Shown here one piece after another: positions 11,786 through 26,190 of a DNA stretch of 64,000 nucleotides. The stretch's first letter is position 1; every line of letters starts with the position of its first letter. A model generated the notes under the pieces. The model worked only from the letters and a program-made list of their open reading frames with translations, was not told where the DNA came from and ran no database searches. Origin of the DNA: Cristatella mucedo (taxonomy: Eukaryota; Bryozoa; Phylactolaemata; Cristatellidae); contig WPIO01000084.1 in NCBI GenBank assembly GCA_009760855.2, positions 1,019,001 to 1,083,000 on the forward strand, read 5' to 3'. Made by a program: the position numbers and the translations under genes.

Positions 11786-14700
11786 GTAAGGCCAGTGGCT
11801 GGCAATTGTCGGTGGCAAATCTATCTAAAAATCTAGCTGGTTGTGCAGCAGTAGGCGTTAGCATCGTGCTAGTTTGTTGACTACGATGCCGGCCAATCTC
11901 GAACAATGTAAAGCTTGGGTTAGATATACAAAAATTAGCCTTTCACTTAAATGTGAGGAGCATATCCCAAGCTCAATCAAACACGTGGCTGCTTACATAA
12001 GATTCACCGCCTGCACTTGGTTGTGATTTACTTATTAGCTGATTTAGTCTACACGTGGAGCCATAAGCAAACCTCACTTGAAGTAATTAAATGTGCCTAG
12101 AAAGATATTGGGTTCTCCGAGGGCGCTATAACAAACGTATTATTATTATAATTGAATTCTCTCCCCTACAGCTTGGCAGAGTTCTGGGCCACCCCTTATT
12201 CCATTACCAACGAGGAAATTATTTCTTAATTCCACTCGATGAGCCACTGCTGGGTTCGTGTCGAATTGACATGACACGATAGATTTATTTTTTATTAATT
12301 TTGCTGGTCTAGCCCCGCCTACATACAAATTTTGCTGGTCTAGCCTGGCCTATTTGCAAATTTGGCAGGTCTTGCCCCCTAGGTGAAAATTCTGGCTCTG
12401 CCACTGCTTGAATGCATGGTCGGCGAGAGGACTGTGGAAAATGGAACTCGGTAGCCTCGTAAAACGCTGGCATACCGTGCATGCAGATTTATTGGGAGCA
12501 TTCGCATGATATGGGGATGCCAGTTTATGCTCTGTAGACGTGATGGCAAAAGACAAATAAATCATTAGAGTTCTTATGAATTGAGTCAAGTTTTGGATGA
12601 TGCTTACCACAATTGTGCAGGTCTTGCGAATACTTTGAATATTCGTAATAATAAATCAAGGTTCTCCATAAAACGCGGCTTTTCCACAATGGACATGACT
12701 GACTGTGGTTTGGCATCAGTCGTCTCGGCAATGATGGGTACCAGAACATGAAAAACGGGAGGTTAGTATGAAACCGATGGGATTAGAAAATTTCCAATTT
12801 TCTTATACAATTCGCACTAAAAGCAATAGTTCTCGTCCTAGCATCGACTGCTGCTTATTATGATTTTGCTACTTGCCAGCTCTGCTGCTTGTTCAGGGCA
12901 GTTCGTGCAAGCTACAGTGATTGCATATGACTTTATATTTTAAGGTCCTAGAAAAGCAGCGATTTCCACGGGTGCACCCATGAAGGGTTTATTCTGGAAA
13001 CGAATACAGCTCTCAGATATGTATGTTCATGCTGGCACTAAAGACATTGACTCCTTACAAACACTCCATTACTCCATTGCAAATGTGTTTCAATGATGTA
13101 ATTTTTTGCAAAGAGTGAACACTTTCACGACCAGGCAAATTCTGTCACCTGAGCGGTGTTAGCCGTCTCAAATTGACGGACCTACCGTATGTTTTTTCCT
13201 CAGCGATGGTGTGGACGGATCGCTACCAAGTACGGTTAAGACCATCTGGCAAGGTATCACAGAGCCCAAGATAAACTCGGACGAGCTCGATGAGCTATTC
13301 TCAAAAGCTCCAACCAGGTCCAAGTCAACAAGCTCTCTCCAGCGTCAATCAGCAGAGAGTGTTAAATGTACATCTAAACAGGTATGCAGGCGAGGCGCTT
13401 GAAAGCGTAGCTCCTTGCCGATCGAATGACTAGAGACATGGTTGCACGACACACTTGGCACTGGTTTAAGTCACGATAGGCCTTCTCCCTCTGCCGAATT
13501 GATCACACAGGGCTCCGGACAGCAGCTTTACCGGACATCGGTACGGCAGTAATTTTGCACGTGCAAGGTGCTGTCTTGCTGTCAAGTGATGTCGCTAATG
13601 AAGATCGTAAATAACGAGTTCTGTAGGAAAATTCTATCGACTAGAGGTTAGGACAGCAGGGAATGGGGGCAGGTAGATAAGCCAGTCGAAAGTGGTCTAC
13701 AGCACCCGTGCTTGCTTGTAGTGCCACCTGGGAGCACCAGCTTAGCAGTGGCCTACTTTTGTTGTACTGTGCAAAGTCAAGCCGGTCAACACGTTGATAT
13801 ATAGGTTGAGAGACCTGATAGCCAGACTTTGCTTGCATATGATAGAAATTGTGCTATGTGCCATGTGCGATTGACCACGCACGCACGCACGCACGCAAGC
13901 ACGCATGCACGCACGTACACAAACACAGCATGCAGCTTGTAATGAGTTTGCTGGTGATGATGCTTCTAGAATTCTTTGGCCACTGCAGAAAGTTGGTGCA
14001 CACATGAGCCTGCAGACATTCACAAGGCAAGCCATGCCAACCATGCAGTGCATCGGCTTGATCTTAACGTTCTGCAATTTATTTATGTGTCTGCTATAGA
14101 GGGTGAAGCTACTGGAGGGAAAGCGATCTCAGACTCTGGGCATTCTCATCACTAGCCTCCGCTTGGACATACAGGACGTCGAACAAGGTGATGCTAAGAG
14201 TCTTGAGAGCTGTGCGGCTAAGTTGTGATCGTCGATGCATATGGTTCCATAAGCACCCACTGGCTCATATGTGGGGGTTCTAGTTCATGATATGCATGCG
14301 GTTCACCCAATACTGAGTTTGCAATCCAATGAGCTTGAAATCGGAAGTTCACTGCATTTGGACTGCAAGTTTTCCCATCAAAATAATCTGCTCAGCTCTT
14401 TGCTGCTTTCCATAGCTTTACTCAGAGCTGTGCACTGGCTGTGAATGCATTCTGGTGCATAATCAGACCTCGAAGGCTAGCCATGCTTATAACAGAATAG
14501 CATTAGCAATCGAGCCTTGGCACGTCAGTTACACGATAATGTAAGCTGCTTTTTATATGATGGAAGCAAAACATTTTCGTTCCCTAGTACAACGAGTACA
14601 GTATCTTATATGCATCACCAACTCTATTCTATAACCGAGCTGTTTGCCTCGTCCTAAGCTCTAAACACAATCTCACGATTGTCTAGCTCGGTCAGATGCC

Positions 14701-17700
14701 ACTTGCATATTAAATTGTATTGGCTTTCTGCAACTCTGAAAGATCGTGAACCACTTGCGCTCTGCCTATGGGCTATATAATTTGTGTCTAACTTGGTACT
14801 ATGCAGCCATCAATGAAATGAGAAAACACGAGGATTAGTCCTTGCTGCAACGTGTTGGGTTTACAGCATAGGTGTAAGGTAATTGCTTTTGAACTTGCAC
14901 CTGAAAAGATATGCGTATGCTTTCTGTCGTATATTCTGGCTGCCCACTCAATCCACGCATGTATGCATGCATGCGTGCAAGCACACATACGAATATACCC
15001 CCAGATGTACGAATGCATATAACGTGCTTGTGTGCCAGTGCTCTTAAATTATTTATTAATCACATTTTCTTGTTTGTGTTAATGTTTTCACATGGATGCA
15101 ATACAGCTTTATTCATTGAGATGATACAATTAAGCCCTGCCTTCACATGTACCATTTTGTAGTAAGTTTATTAGCTCTGTTGGTTCATTGATGTTACTAC
15201 ATCTGCTCAGCTTTGTGTGGACAGGAATCAATTCGCTGCGACTGTTCTTTGCGTAACTCATTTTGTTATTCATTATTTTTGCAGCCCTGATAAACTGTGA
15301 TCCATCTCTTCTCACGCAAGAGTGCTGGCAGGCTCTTTACGATAACGTATGTATTGTCATTATTTCATTTACAGTTAGTGAAAGTAGCAGATCTGAAAGG
15401 ACGCATTTATCTGGAATCTTGTTCTTTGCTTCTGCACTGATTTTTGCTGCAGATTTTTGGCACCACTGCTGGTGCTGCTGAAAGTACTTTACAATGAGAA
15501 TCCAGTATTCCCATTAATTAAGCTTACTTCTATCAGCCTTCTGTCATGCTTTATTAGTTACATTTTCTCTTGAGTCTCCAGTCTTCGGTCTTCCGCCCTC
15601 CTCAATTTAAAAAAGTGCTTTCCATAGCTAATGACAATATCGTTAAACTTGCAGGAAAACAGCTAATAGATTATTTTGTTAGGACCGTTACCTGAATATG
15701 TCAAGCTTCAACAAAATTGTCGAATCTGAGATGCACAATCCAAAAATTCTGATATTTACCACCAAAGCATTTTCTTAGCTGCTCCCAAGTGATCTCCTAG
15801 CCCAGTGGTCCCTGTGATGATCTAGCCGATCGCTTCTATAGCTTCTTCGTCAACAAGACAGGCAAGATCGGGGACTCCATCCCTTGGGTGACAGCATCTC
15901 CTCTGGAATCGTGTCCCTAAATTCTTTGCAGCCCCTCAATGTGTGTATTCAAGGTTGCCGAAAGTGACGTCATCCTGAAATTCAATGCCCAGTCAAAGAA
16001 GACTACTAGCTCTCTAGACCATATTACCCCTGTCCAGCTTGACCATGCATGGATCTGATGCTGCCATGCATAACTAACGTAATAAATATAGCCTTAGCCT
16101 CAGGTCTTGTCTTTTCACCTTTCAAAAAGCCTCTTATCAGGCAGCTAATTAAGAAAGCGACACCGGACCAAGAGAACTTAAGCAACTTCTGCCTATTAAA
16201 GGTTCTGGAATAAGTAGTGGCAGACCAGCTAACCTTGTATAATGAGTCTGGTTTTAGAGCTCACCACTCAACAGAGGCAGCATTGCTTCGGGTGTTCCTT
16301 CTCAGGAGTGCAGATTTTGGTAAAGTCTCTCACATTTTTTGCTTGATCTTCGGCAGCGTTTTATATTATTGATCCCCTAATCCTTCTTGAGTGCCTCTCA
16401 TGTCACATGGGCATTGCTGACACTGCACTGCAATGGCTTAAGTCCTATCTCAACGGCACACTCCATACCATTTATGTAAATGGGTAACAGTCATCCGAGG
16501 AACCACTAAAGTACTGGGGTACCTCAGGACTCGGGGTGCTTGGTCTGCTTCTTTTTAAAGTGAATACCCCCTCGCGCTGATGTGATTGCTAAGCACAATC
16601 CAGGCTCACATTTCTATGCCGATGACACACAGCTGCACATATGCTTTGATCCCTTCCAGCCTTTCAGTTAGTCAAACCCTAGAAACTCCATTGCTGCATG
16701 TTAGGTTGAAATCTTCACTTTGATGGCAGCAAACCATCTTGAGTTAGGAGACAATAAACCAGCTTACTGGTTATGGCAAACCTAGTGTTACTCAGAAATT
16801 GGAGAATTTACCACTCAAATTTAGCTCTGCTAGCATATCTCCTGTAACATCTGCACGAAATCTAGATGTCCTATTCCAAAATGACCTTTCAACTGACGAC
16901 CAAATCAGCTCCACTGTAAAGCCTGCTTACTTTCAGCTATGTAACATTGCGAAAATTCGGGCTTGCTTAAGCAGGGATACTATATCCAAGTTGGCCTGTG
17001 CATTTTTGACATCCACCCTTGACTTCTACAATTCACTGCTGGTAAGGTTTATGCAATCAGACGCTATGAGTTTTTCAAAACTCTGCCGTTAGGTTTTTCT
17101 CTCGTGAATCGAATTGGCCACACTAAACAACTTCCCACCGACCTGCACTCGCTGCCGGTCAAACAGCATATCGACTTCAAGATTTTGTCACTCACTTTTA
17201 GGTCCCCTCATTTGCAGCTTCAGTCTAGCTATCAGTCTTCAGTCGTAAGTTACCTATCAGAACTCCCCCAACCAGGCTAGGCATCGTACCACTTTTTCGG
17301 CTCAAATAGTTTAGCAATGCCTCGAACCAATCTTAAATGCTTTGGAGATCATACCTCTAGTTCGTATGCTCCCAAAGCCTGGGAATCACTCGTGACTGAC
17401 TCACGAAATTCTCTGACTTGACGACATTTAAAAATAAGCTAAAAGCGAACCACAGCATTTGCTGGGTCCTTGTGATATGTAATGTATTATGTGTTCGCAT
17501 GCTGACACTGTGGATGTTACTTTATTACTAACCATGTTATGCATGTTGACATTGTGGACGCTACCATTAACCTTGCGGTCATGCTTTTATTTTGGCATAT
17601 ATAAAGTGCCGAGACATAGATTAAGTTCCCTGAGGGTGCTATCTCTACTAATTAAAGCAAGGATGTCCGTCCTTCACTCCGTCACGCGGCAAGATGGCAA

Positions 17701-20700
17701 ACTTTCGGCACGTGGCAAGATGGCTGGCGCAGCGTTATCTTCAGTGACCAGTACTTCCGGGAATGACAAGTAATAGACATGTACTGTACGTCTCTTACTC
17801 CTTGGCCTACTCACTGCTCCTACTTACCAGAAACAGTCCAAAATTAAAGCTACGAAGCACAAATAATTTCAGTGTACAGTCGTCCCACGCTTTGACTTTA
17901 GCGGCTTCACTCTATCGCGGTTTTTCAAATATATTCATTATTAAAAAGCCAATCAACCTAGTGAAAAAGATGCAGCGCGGCGCTCGGTTGTCTGAGTCAA
18001 TTATACACCCCTGTATAACAATTAAAATCAAACTTACTGTACGTATGGACTGTCGACCTATGTATTCGAGCACCCCCGAAAATCTTTAACAGTCAGGTGT
18101 TGCAGCTTGACCGCTCCTTGATAACGCCTAATATGTCTTAGTTTCTCTTATTTTGTACAATATATTGGGCAATATGAGTGTAATGGTGACTAAAGGGCTG
18201 TTATTTCATATTCAGAGGGCTCTAATAATGTTAAAAACCGCATTTAGAGGGTCACGAGCAGATTTTCTATGCTCTAACTACGAAACTATTCAATTTATAA
18301 ATAAAGAATCCTAGTTCACATGGAAATTCACTTATCTTGGTAGAGTCTGGAACTGACTAACCGCAATAAACGAGGGACGACTGTATATTGCTTCATTGGT
18401 TGCTGACGGATGTGTGTCACCGGATGTTTTAAAAACATACGAACTTGCTCACCTTGCTAGTCCTGCACACAACAAAAAATTAGAATCTGGGCTATTCAGA
18501 GAGGCCAACTTTTTCGGACGTGCTATACGGACATTGTCTGGTTACAATATGCAATCCGCAGAAGTAGTGAACTAGTGTACTTTAGATGGTCTTGGTTTTT
18601 CCACAGGTCCTCGAGTGTGTGTGTGTGATTCTACTTTGTTTCTGATTAGGGCAGATTCGCACTAGGTTTGCACATCTTCCATTGCAGCAAATGCAAGTTG
18701 ATGAATTTGAAATTGTCAGAGCTCACCTGAATGAATATCCTGAAGTACCGTTGGATAAGCCTGAACAGTAAGCATGATTAAAGCTGCTGCTTTAGCAGTC
18801 AAGGCTGTATCGCACTCTCGTGTTTTGCGGCTCTTACTTTGACTGGCTTTAATTTTCAGTCACCGTAAACTTGGTAAAAGTGCTGATTTCAAAATGTCTG
18901 TTTTGCCTGACGATAACACGTCTTTGCATAAAAAGAGCAGAGCCCAATCAGACATCTTATGGATAGTAGGATGCCAGTGCTTTAACCTGATTCTGGTTCC
19001 ATAAAAGTCAATAACGTTTAGGATTTAGATTTATTATTCTATCTGGAAAACTAGCCGAATAACTTCATATGGTACGTACATTTTCAAAATCGCAGTTTGC
19101 TGCCTATAACGGTAGAGTTCGACATTACTGTTTCATCATCACTCACCATCTTTTAGTGAGCTAGTAAAAAAGAAGGAATACAAGTATTCAAAATAAAATT
19201 CAGAGACAAATCTTTGGCAGTTGACATCCCCATAGATCGGTTCAATTCAAAGTTATGTTCGTACAGGGAATGAGTACAGTCAGCTTTAGCAAAGGTCAAT
19301 AGTAGTAGTCATCATATCTAAGCTACATTGAATATAACCTTACTGGCTTAAGTTTGATTTATCACTGCCTAAAGCATATTGTTGGACATCTTTAGTCGAT
19401 GTTGAAAACTACATGCACCACCTTAAATGAAGTAGTTTTCTTAGCAATTATTGACCATCCGCATGTAGCTCTCTTGCTGACAGCTTTCTAGCTGAAGGAT
19501 GGCGTTTATGAAATGTTGATAATTTGTCATTTGAATGATGCACACTAAGGCGAAAAAGAGCACAGTGCAGTCAGGCTGCGACCAGCGCCGGGCACAGCGT
19601 AATGCGGGTGCAGAATGCTGTGAAGGCAAGGTAAGAAGATGCAGAACGATTTTCCTTTTCTGCGCGACAGGTTCCTATACGACTTGGCCAAGATACCCTA
19701 CTCGACAGAGCGGATTCACTTCTTCGTATTCCAAAGCCGCTTCGGCGACAGCCTGGCGAGCGTCGAGTCCCGACTGGTAGTGCTGGAGAGCCTCTGCGAC
19801 TACCTGACCAACTCGAAGACCATTCGCCGCATACTTGGTCTGCTGCTCGCTGTTGGCAACTACATGAACGGAGGTGAATAGTGCGGCTCCTTCCTCTTTC
19901 CTACCTTGAATCCCTTGCCCTCTTCCTTGTCATGCAAGATTTGCATGGAACGTACGGCGGAGGGCTTGTTGGTCGCTGCATTCGAAAGGAACTGCTATAC
20001 ATACACTTGCTCTTGTAGTGCCAAAAAGTCCGGGAAATGTATCGGGTAGTGATGCTGGCTGAAGACATGCTCGTGTAGCGAGCACATTTAACCCGATCAA
20101 ATTACTAGGCCATTTTCAAGGATTCATTATCCAGGCAATTTGAGCAAACCACCTCATACAGCTGTCCTTTGAGGCCGTCATTATTAATGAACATCCACAG
20201 CAAGGATTGCTGTACGACCTGCAGATAGCCAATAGTACGTTTGAGACAACCTCTGCATGTACCCAGTTGACACCAGCAGACAGAGGGCTGCCAGCCACTC
20301 GAGCGGCTGCTGCGGCTACCTAGTCAAACAGCATCGGTGGGTATAGCTCTGGGGCTTTACTTATGTCAAATGATTCACGACTTTATAAAGTGCTTAATGT
20401 GACTTGAACGGCACACCAATCCTGCACACGGTGCAAAGATCTGTACGCGTAGATGTGCGTCCAGCGTAAATCTATTGCCTTTTGGACCAGCAAAGCGGGG
20501 TCCGAAAAGCTTTCAACGAATCTAAGTATCATTAGCCAATGGCTAATTTATAGATCGTCATTGCCTTTCTTCATTATTGCTTGTATCTGTTCGCGTTAAC
20601 GAACGAGCGAGAAATGCTCAGAGCTTCAGATCGATTCACGTTCACCTTTACACGGTTTTTCCCGAGTGACTGACACTTGCACTGAAAGATTGCACACAAT

Positions 20701-23700
20701 TTTGGGGAAACTTGCCTTACCCTCAGCCTTCTTCTCCTTTATTATTGGAGCCTTGGCTTATAAATCAGCGTAGGAGCGATGACTCTCGAGCGTGCTACTG
20801 CTTCAAGCTGCCACTGCCGATTGCTCGGCTGCTTACTTGAGAGCACTTTTGTCATTCGGTTACAGGGAACGAGCTCAGAGGTCAGGCCGATGGCTTTGGC
20901 CTTGAAATACTCACAAAGCTAAAGGATGTCAAGAGCAAGGCAAGTGCCTAGCGAGGGACCGGCCGCACGCGACTGCGAATTTCCTGCCAGGAAACAGCAG
21001 ACTGTGGCTTAATTGGACCGAGTGTCTCACAGCGCTTGCTAGGCACTCTCGCGGTGCCCACACACAGCATACGGATGCTAGAAAGCAGGGCCTGCTTTCC
21101 TGCAGTGCAGCAGCACGCACGATTTAATGACCGACGAGGAGAATCTGGACATTTGGGTTTGGACATATCGAGTTAGTTGAAAATTGCCCGCCTCACACAC
21201 ACTTGAGCACCCGTGTGTATGTGGGGGCGTGAGTAAAATAATAATTTATATGTATGCGGGGGTGTGAGTAAAATAATAATTTATATGTATGTGGCGGCAT
21301 GAGTAAAAAGAGGCCTCGTGTAAAATAAAAAGGGAAAACTACTACCGACGGGCTTTAAAATGCTTGCTGATATAGAAGCCTCATTTTCATACAAGAGTCT
21401 TAGCGGCTATCAGTCCTGCTTGCAGTGAGCAGTAAAAGATAGCCTCATGCAGCAGTCGAACCCACGACCCGAGTCGTGAAATGTGAGTGCCTTACCTCTA
21501 CGCTAAGTAAGACATGGGTTTCTGCACGAAAGTCTTTTGCCACAAACTAAACACAGTGCATGTAGCGGGTGCTAGTCAGCGCAGACGCACGACTGGTGCC
21601 GGTGGAGCCATCACCTAGGACCATAACGAGTCATAACGAGTCATAGAAGCTGCACCGATAACGAGTCATAGAAGCTGCACCGATATATGCACGTTAGCAG
21701 AGTACGGCTTTAATCAAGAATGCACATACTTTAATATAACAAATCCGCGTCGTTACGTTAGAGCGGTCTATTCGACAGCCACAGAGGGCCACACCTGCCC
21801 ACAATGCATTAGTCTGCACCAGCTATAGCTACATACCACTCACTCAATCCGAAGTCTGGAACTCACTTCCGCCCACGGTCACTAACTGCCTTGGCCTTGC
21901 ATCGTGAAAGTGCCGGTTAAAGATGCGTCTGCTTTGGTCAGCTTTCCCTTCTGCACAGGGAACCTGTCATTGTTGTTTTTATGTGCTTTTGTGAGCTTAC
22001 CTGTGCATGATATTACTCACGATTCAATCGCGTTTCCCTTTGCAGTAAATGTAAACGCCTAGGAAGAGATTCAGTTCTCTGAGGGCGCTTTATCAAGTGC
22101 ATTATTATTATTTATAGTGTTATTATGATTCAGTGCATGTTTCGTGCCAGAGGTCATACAAACTGGCGCCCATTAGTGTCTTCTTGTTTGCTTTAACATC
22201 CTGGCCTCAGCATGATACTAATTTGCTTTCGCATGCTTGTCTAAATACCGCTGTGGGCCACTAGCCCTTGGTTATTGATTTTCTTGGAGCTAGCTGTAAA
22301 GCACCTGCGTAGAGATTTAGTTCTCTTAGGTCACTATAAAAAACGGCCAATTATTATTATTATTGCTTTTATTCGAGATTCAATCTCTGGCTTACAGGTC
22401 GCTTCACTAGATTGCACCAGCCTCCCTATGTGATCCCCGTTGCTACGCCAGGGTGTTATCGAACACCCCTGATGCTGCTGCTGCTGCTGCTGGGCTTCCA
22501 GTCGTCCTGCCTTTCCTCACACTGGGCGGAAACCTTTTGATGATTGGACTTCTAGTTGAGGTCAGTCGGTAGCGAGTTCTAAGCTTTGGGAGCACAGTTA
22601 TCTGAATGCACGATCTCCGAGGGATATGAAGTTAGTTAGGGGCCCAAGTAATTGATTGTTGTCAGAAGAGCAGCTGGTGCGACGGGAGGCGATGTGATGC
22701 TTATTCAAATGGATAGGTTCGGAGCGAGAGAATGAAGGAAGGTGGGACCTAACGGTGAGTGACAGAATCTTTAAGTTGATGCCTTGCTTGTTAGGCAGCC
22801 AGAGCGGATTGGTGAGCAGTGGTGTAATTCGGCAGCTGCGTCGTTTACGGCAGAGAAGCTGCTGAATGTTGTGCCAGCAGTAAGAGTGTTATTGCATGGA
22901 ATAGAAGGCCTACGAGTAGCGAGATGCAAAAGTGTAGTCGGGACGTTACAGGTACCTCGACAACATTGTAATACTACCCTGCTTAAACCAGTGAACAGGG
23001 CAAGCATTCGTAGCATATCCCACGAGAAATTTTGAAACTTTATGTTGCTTGACAAATCAGGATGTGAGCTCGACTTACTACATTGCGTGCTGCAAGAGAC
23101 GAATGATGGTGCTTAAGGTCACTACTGTGCTCCGGCTCCGAGACACTCAATGCTGACTTGGGATGAACTGAACGCCACCCACTCACGCGCTGGCTGACAC
23201 AGCTAGCAAGATGGCAGCGGCTAACTTGCTAGGTTTGTGGTCTTTCTGTGCTTACCTGCAGGACAACAGTAAGAGCCTTCTGCAGTACATCGTAAAAAAG
23301 TACGTGGATTTGTACGGCCAGCCCAGCGGCAGCGAGGGAGAGGAGAGCGTAGCAGCGCTGCCGGTGCCCGATCCTGGAGATCTGCTGTTGGCAGCTCAAG
23401 TGACCTTTGAGGACATGGAAAAGGAAATCGCTCAACTCACTAAAGACCTCGGAGGTGAGAAAGCAGCTGGCGGCATCTTTGAAGCAAACACCTGGCCGGT
23501 TGTTCGCACACATAAGGAACGGCCTATTTCAATTTCCGTTTGTTTCAGCTTCGGGAACTCATTTCGCACTGATTTAGCTTATCCATAGGGCTCGACTGCG
23601 GCATGGAAGTTTAGCGATTGACGACGTCAACCGAAGCTACTATAATCGGCACAAGTAGCGTTAAGTTTAGATCCCAGCTCTTTTTGAGTTAAGCAGATTT

Positions 23701-25345
23701 TCGAGTCAAACTATTGCGCCCACATATAAGGAACCGCGTGGTGCTTGCAGCTTCGCTCATCTGCACAAGCAGTGCAGCCTCCCCATCGGTCTACCACGTA
23801 TTGACAAGCGTAGCTTTATATTTACTAGTTTAACGAATGTGGCCCCACGTGGATAAAAATAAAATTCGAGCTCCGCTCGCAAGTCCAACGTCCAAGATCG
23901 CTAAAGAGCCAGCTGCTCAGTTGCAGTGTAACGTGTTCCTTAAAGTCAGGAGATGTGCAAGAGCAAGAACGAAGCCAGTAAGCAGCCCCGGGATCCAGTG
24001 TGGAAAGCAGAGGCTGGAGCTGGAGCCCTTGAACGGCGAGCTAGTTTAACGATGCGATAACGTGCCTCTTTCTTTTGAAGACTGCGAAAACAACGCGGTG
24101 ACTATTTCTCGAGAGACGAGCCTGCGAAGCCAGCACAAAAAGATGCAGGCTTTCATAGCAAGAACGTCAGACGACTTGGTCAGCGTCGCGGCGACGGTAA
24201 AGAGCTGCAGCACGAAGTAAGTTCACCGTTTGGTGCACCGCTGGCAAAGGCGTCTCCTCCGCTTCTCGTGCCGTCTAGCTAGCTAGCTACTAAAGGGCAC
24301 GCGTCAGGCAGGCCGGTGCCACCGTCGTCGCTGCGTCACACTTGAAAGTGCGTCGACGCGAAAAGCTAACTTGCGCATTCGTCTTGAAGGTTTGAGAATC
24401 TAAAAACGTACTTCTTAGTACCGAGCTCTGACATGACAGTCGGCGAGTTCTTTTCCCTGTGGCAGCAGTTCAGCACTGACTTCAAGACTGCGTGGAAGAA
24501 AGAGCAAGCTCAGCTGGCACGAGATAAGTAAGCGACTGACGCAGAGTGCACCGCGAGCGAGAGCGTGAAATCGAGCTCGGAGCCACTCTGAGCTCTGCGA
24601 GAGCCACTCTGAGCTCTGCGCACCGCATTCTTCAAGCACACCAACAGTAGCGTAGAGACTTTTTGAAGCAAGCGAGGATTTTCAACGTGTGACTTCATCT
24701 GCTGTTTGCTTGTTCGAAGCTGCGAAACTCGATAACTTTGTGGCATAGTATCTGTATTTCGAAAACAATCTCGAATGCACTAGATTTTCAAGGCAAGTAA
24801 ATTATGCCAGCTGCAGAGGAAATAGCATGAAATACCACCATTGAAAGTGACGAGCGCGTTCACTGAGTCAATGGTCGTACTTCAGCTGGCAGCTTCATTC
24901 AGTAATCTGGGCTCAAGCTAGAGAGTTAACGCTACAGCTTTACTTAAGTGATGAGCTAGTTTGATCTTATAGGATCCTTCAGTTCGGCTTAACGTATCAA
25001 GAAGTTCGGTGGCCACGCGGAAAGTATCGGGGATTTTGATTCCCGGGGTTGCTGGTTTGAATCCTGCTTGAGTCAATATTTGGTCGCCGGCCAATGAGCA
25101 GATCGTCCAGTTGGTCCGAAGTTTCGTCTCATAGCTTGGGAAGCGAAAACCGCCTACACGGTGCAGCGAAACACCGCTGCGTGGCCGCAAGTCCACGAGG
25201 TTCGCGTCCTTGCTGAGAGCAAGACCATTCATTGTATGTACTATCATTTTCGCCATTATTATACTTTTCATTTCTGTTAGTGAAAACCAAAAAAATTGAG
25301 ATCGGCTTAAAGCGGGTGGGTTAGTCGACACTCTGCTGTAGGTGC

Positions 25346-25389
<44 letters not shown>

Positions 25390-25841
25390 TTTTAAAGCAG
25401 CTGTCCCACTTACGAGGGTTAATACTTGTGACTCACTGTAAGCAGCCAGTTCAATTTTAGAAATGTAAATTAGTTTGCTTAACTAGAAGCCATGTTTATA
25501 GGGAGCCCACAGTCTCGTGGGATATCATTGCACTGCAGAAGAAAGATAGAGTGACTTGTCGGCCTACGTTAAGTTGGACGCATGATTGAGCGCTGAAGCA
25601 CGTCAGTCATCAGCAATTTAAAAGTCTTTCTTCGCTGCTACCTCAATGCTACTTCTCGTTTGACTGTCCCTAACTCAACTATTTCTCTCTTTTCTTTACT
25701 ACGCGAGGTGAAAAATAATTCTGGCTACCGTTTTCGAGCAGAATGTTGTTAGGCTTCGAGTTCGCTATATAAAACTCACCCGCGTGGAGCTATTTACTCT
25801 TCGTAGCTCTAAGAAGAATTGAAATATTGATGTAGCGCATA

Positions 25842-25887
<46 letters not shown>

Positions 25888-26106
25888 TTTGTATATGCTA
25901 TCTTGTGCCCTCGAGAAATTTCTGGTACACGATATTCGAGTAAAAAATTCAAGATAATGCATATAATGGTATGCACCTGCCCAAAGGCTCAGCCGATCGG
26001 CAGCCCGGCGCCAAGGCCGACTGTCGAGGCAGGTTTTTAATTTACATCCATTTCCCTGCGATAATCTTACCGGATTTATATTCATATTATAGTTATTTAT
26101 TTTGAT

Positions 26107-26190
<84 letters not shown>

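Noticed and set aside
24575-24620. Direct repeat gagccactctgagctctgc, two copies
   Set aside because: A simple 19-base tandem duplication in an intron with no further structure.
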